Positions 63,681 through 64,000 of a stretch of DNA of 64,000 nucleotides are shown in pieces. The notes below the pieces were generated by a model. The model saw only the letters and a program-made list of their open reading frames with translations. It did not search any database and was not told the DNA's origin. Made by a program: the position numbers and the translations under genes. Numbering within the stretch: the first letter of the stretch is position 1; each line of letters opens with the position of its first letter. Source of the stretch: Paraburkholderia haematera (GTDB taxonomy: Bacteria > Pseudomonadota > Gammaproteobacteria > Burkholderiales > Burkholderiaceae); assembly GCF_905220975.1 (NCBI RefSeq), contig NZ_CAJNBK010000005.1, forward strand, positions 248,001 through 312,000, written 5' to 3'.

Positions 63681-64000
63681 TTAGCCGCCTTGGGCAATCC
63701 GTTCGCATGTGTTGACGCATTGGACTGCAGCTTCCTTCGTCGCGCCGCGGTTGACTATCTGCTGCGCGATCTCCACTGGAGTCCAGGTGTCGCGCAGTCT
63801 GGCGTAGAGCGCCATGAGGCACGCAAACTTCCTTAGCGTGAAATAGGTGTGCAGCAACTCGACCATTTCACCCGAGGCGATCGTGCGCGGATCGACGGCG
63901 CGGATGATTTCGATCATTTCCGTATCGTCCACGTGGCGCCACATGTTGAACGCGGCGTGAAAGCCAAAGGTTGGATTGTCGAGTGCGCCGCGCTCATGGG
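63681..64000 (-). CDS. Uncharacterised protein, 5' end outside window
   Basis: The minus-strand frame is open from 63681 to the right edge: HERGALDNPTFGFHAAFNMW precedes an internal Met at 63944, so the true start is outside. The visible ~105 residues include MIEIIRAVDPRTIASGEMVELL and a helical C terminus with three cysteines. No family recognised. Confidence 0.55.
   Translation of the reverse strand, partial: HERGALDNPTFGFHAAFNMWRHVDDTEMIEIIRAVDPRTIASGEMVELLHTYFTLRKFACLMALYARLRDTWTPVEIAQQIVNRGATKEAAVQCVNTCERIAQGG

Overview
The window looks like a chromosomal segment of a Burkholderiaceae bacterium, most likely Paraburkholderia. It is GC-rich, has a trimeric-type porin, a DUF4148 protein, a ferulate degradation cluster, a monomeric isocitrate dehydrogenase and a VgrG/PAAR type VI secretion (T6SS) island, all common in that group. 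I saw no rRNA, tRNA or CRISPR array.

Layout. (1) 1-17.0 kb, minus strand: a T6SS accessory island running vgrG, a two-domain peptidoglycan-hydrolase effector, its putative immunity gene, an AT-richer array of small exported proteins, a PAAR gene, a two-TM membrane protein and a TssM/IcmF-like gene cut by the left edge. (2) 17.2-21.5 kb: an IclR regulator facing an MFS / CaiB-type CoA-transferase / citryl-CoA lyase operon with a perfect palindrome at its promoter. (3) 21.9-29.9 kb: hydroxycinnamate (ferulate) catabolism, with porin, MFS and MarR genes on the minus strand and hydratase-lyase, vanillin dehydrogenase and feruloyl-CoA synthase genes on the plus strand. (4) 30.0-35.7 kb: squalene/phytoene synthase, a pair of duplicated Tat-exported proteins, small proteins, a candidate structured RNA and a phosphoesterase. 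(5) 35.8-38.6 kb: a sulfonate/nitrate/taurine-type ABC transporter. (6) 38.9-43.1 kb: two TctD/TctE-like two-component systems arranged RR-HK-HK-RR. (7) 43.2-51.5 kb: small exported proteins, COG4705-like and ICMT-like membrane proteins, a transposase fragment, a degenerate EAL protein, a repeat-rich lipoprotein and an iron-type alcohol dehydrogenase. (8) 51.5-58.0 kb: gene remnants, a DHA2 MFS pump with a divergent LysR, and a nitroreductase/EamA/dienelactone-hydrolase group with a divergent LysR. (9) 58.1-64.0 kb: a TonB-dependent siderophore receptor with a Fur-like box, monomeric icd, a small conserved protein and a gene cut by the right edge.

The most notable system is the T6SS immunity array at 5.2-12.3 kb. 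One complete effector-immunity pair is followed by two orphan paralogues of the immunity gene. Each orphan is preceded by a tiny fused reading frame: the start of a PAAR gene joined to the last codons of the effector, still overlapping the immunity start by ATGA. Two further PAAR stubs precede or overlap unrelated exported proteins. The simplest reading is a record of repeated loss or replacement of effectors with retention of immunity. The number of scars, their shared junction and the mosaic divergence of the immunity genes are worth following up.
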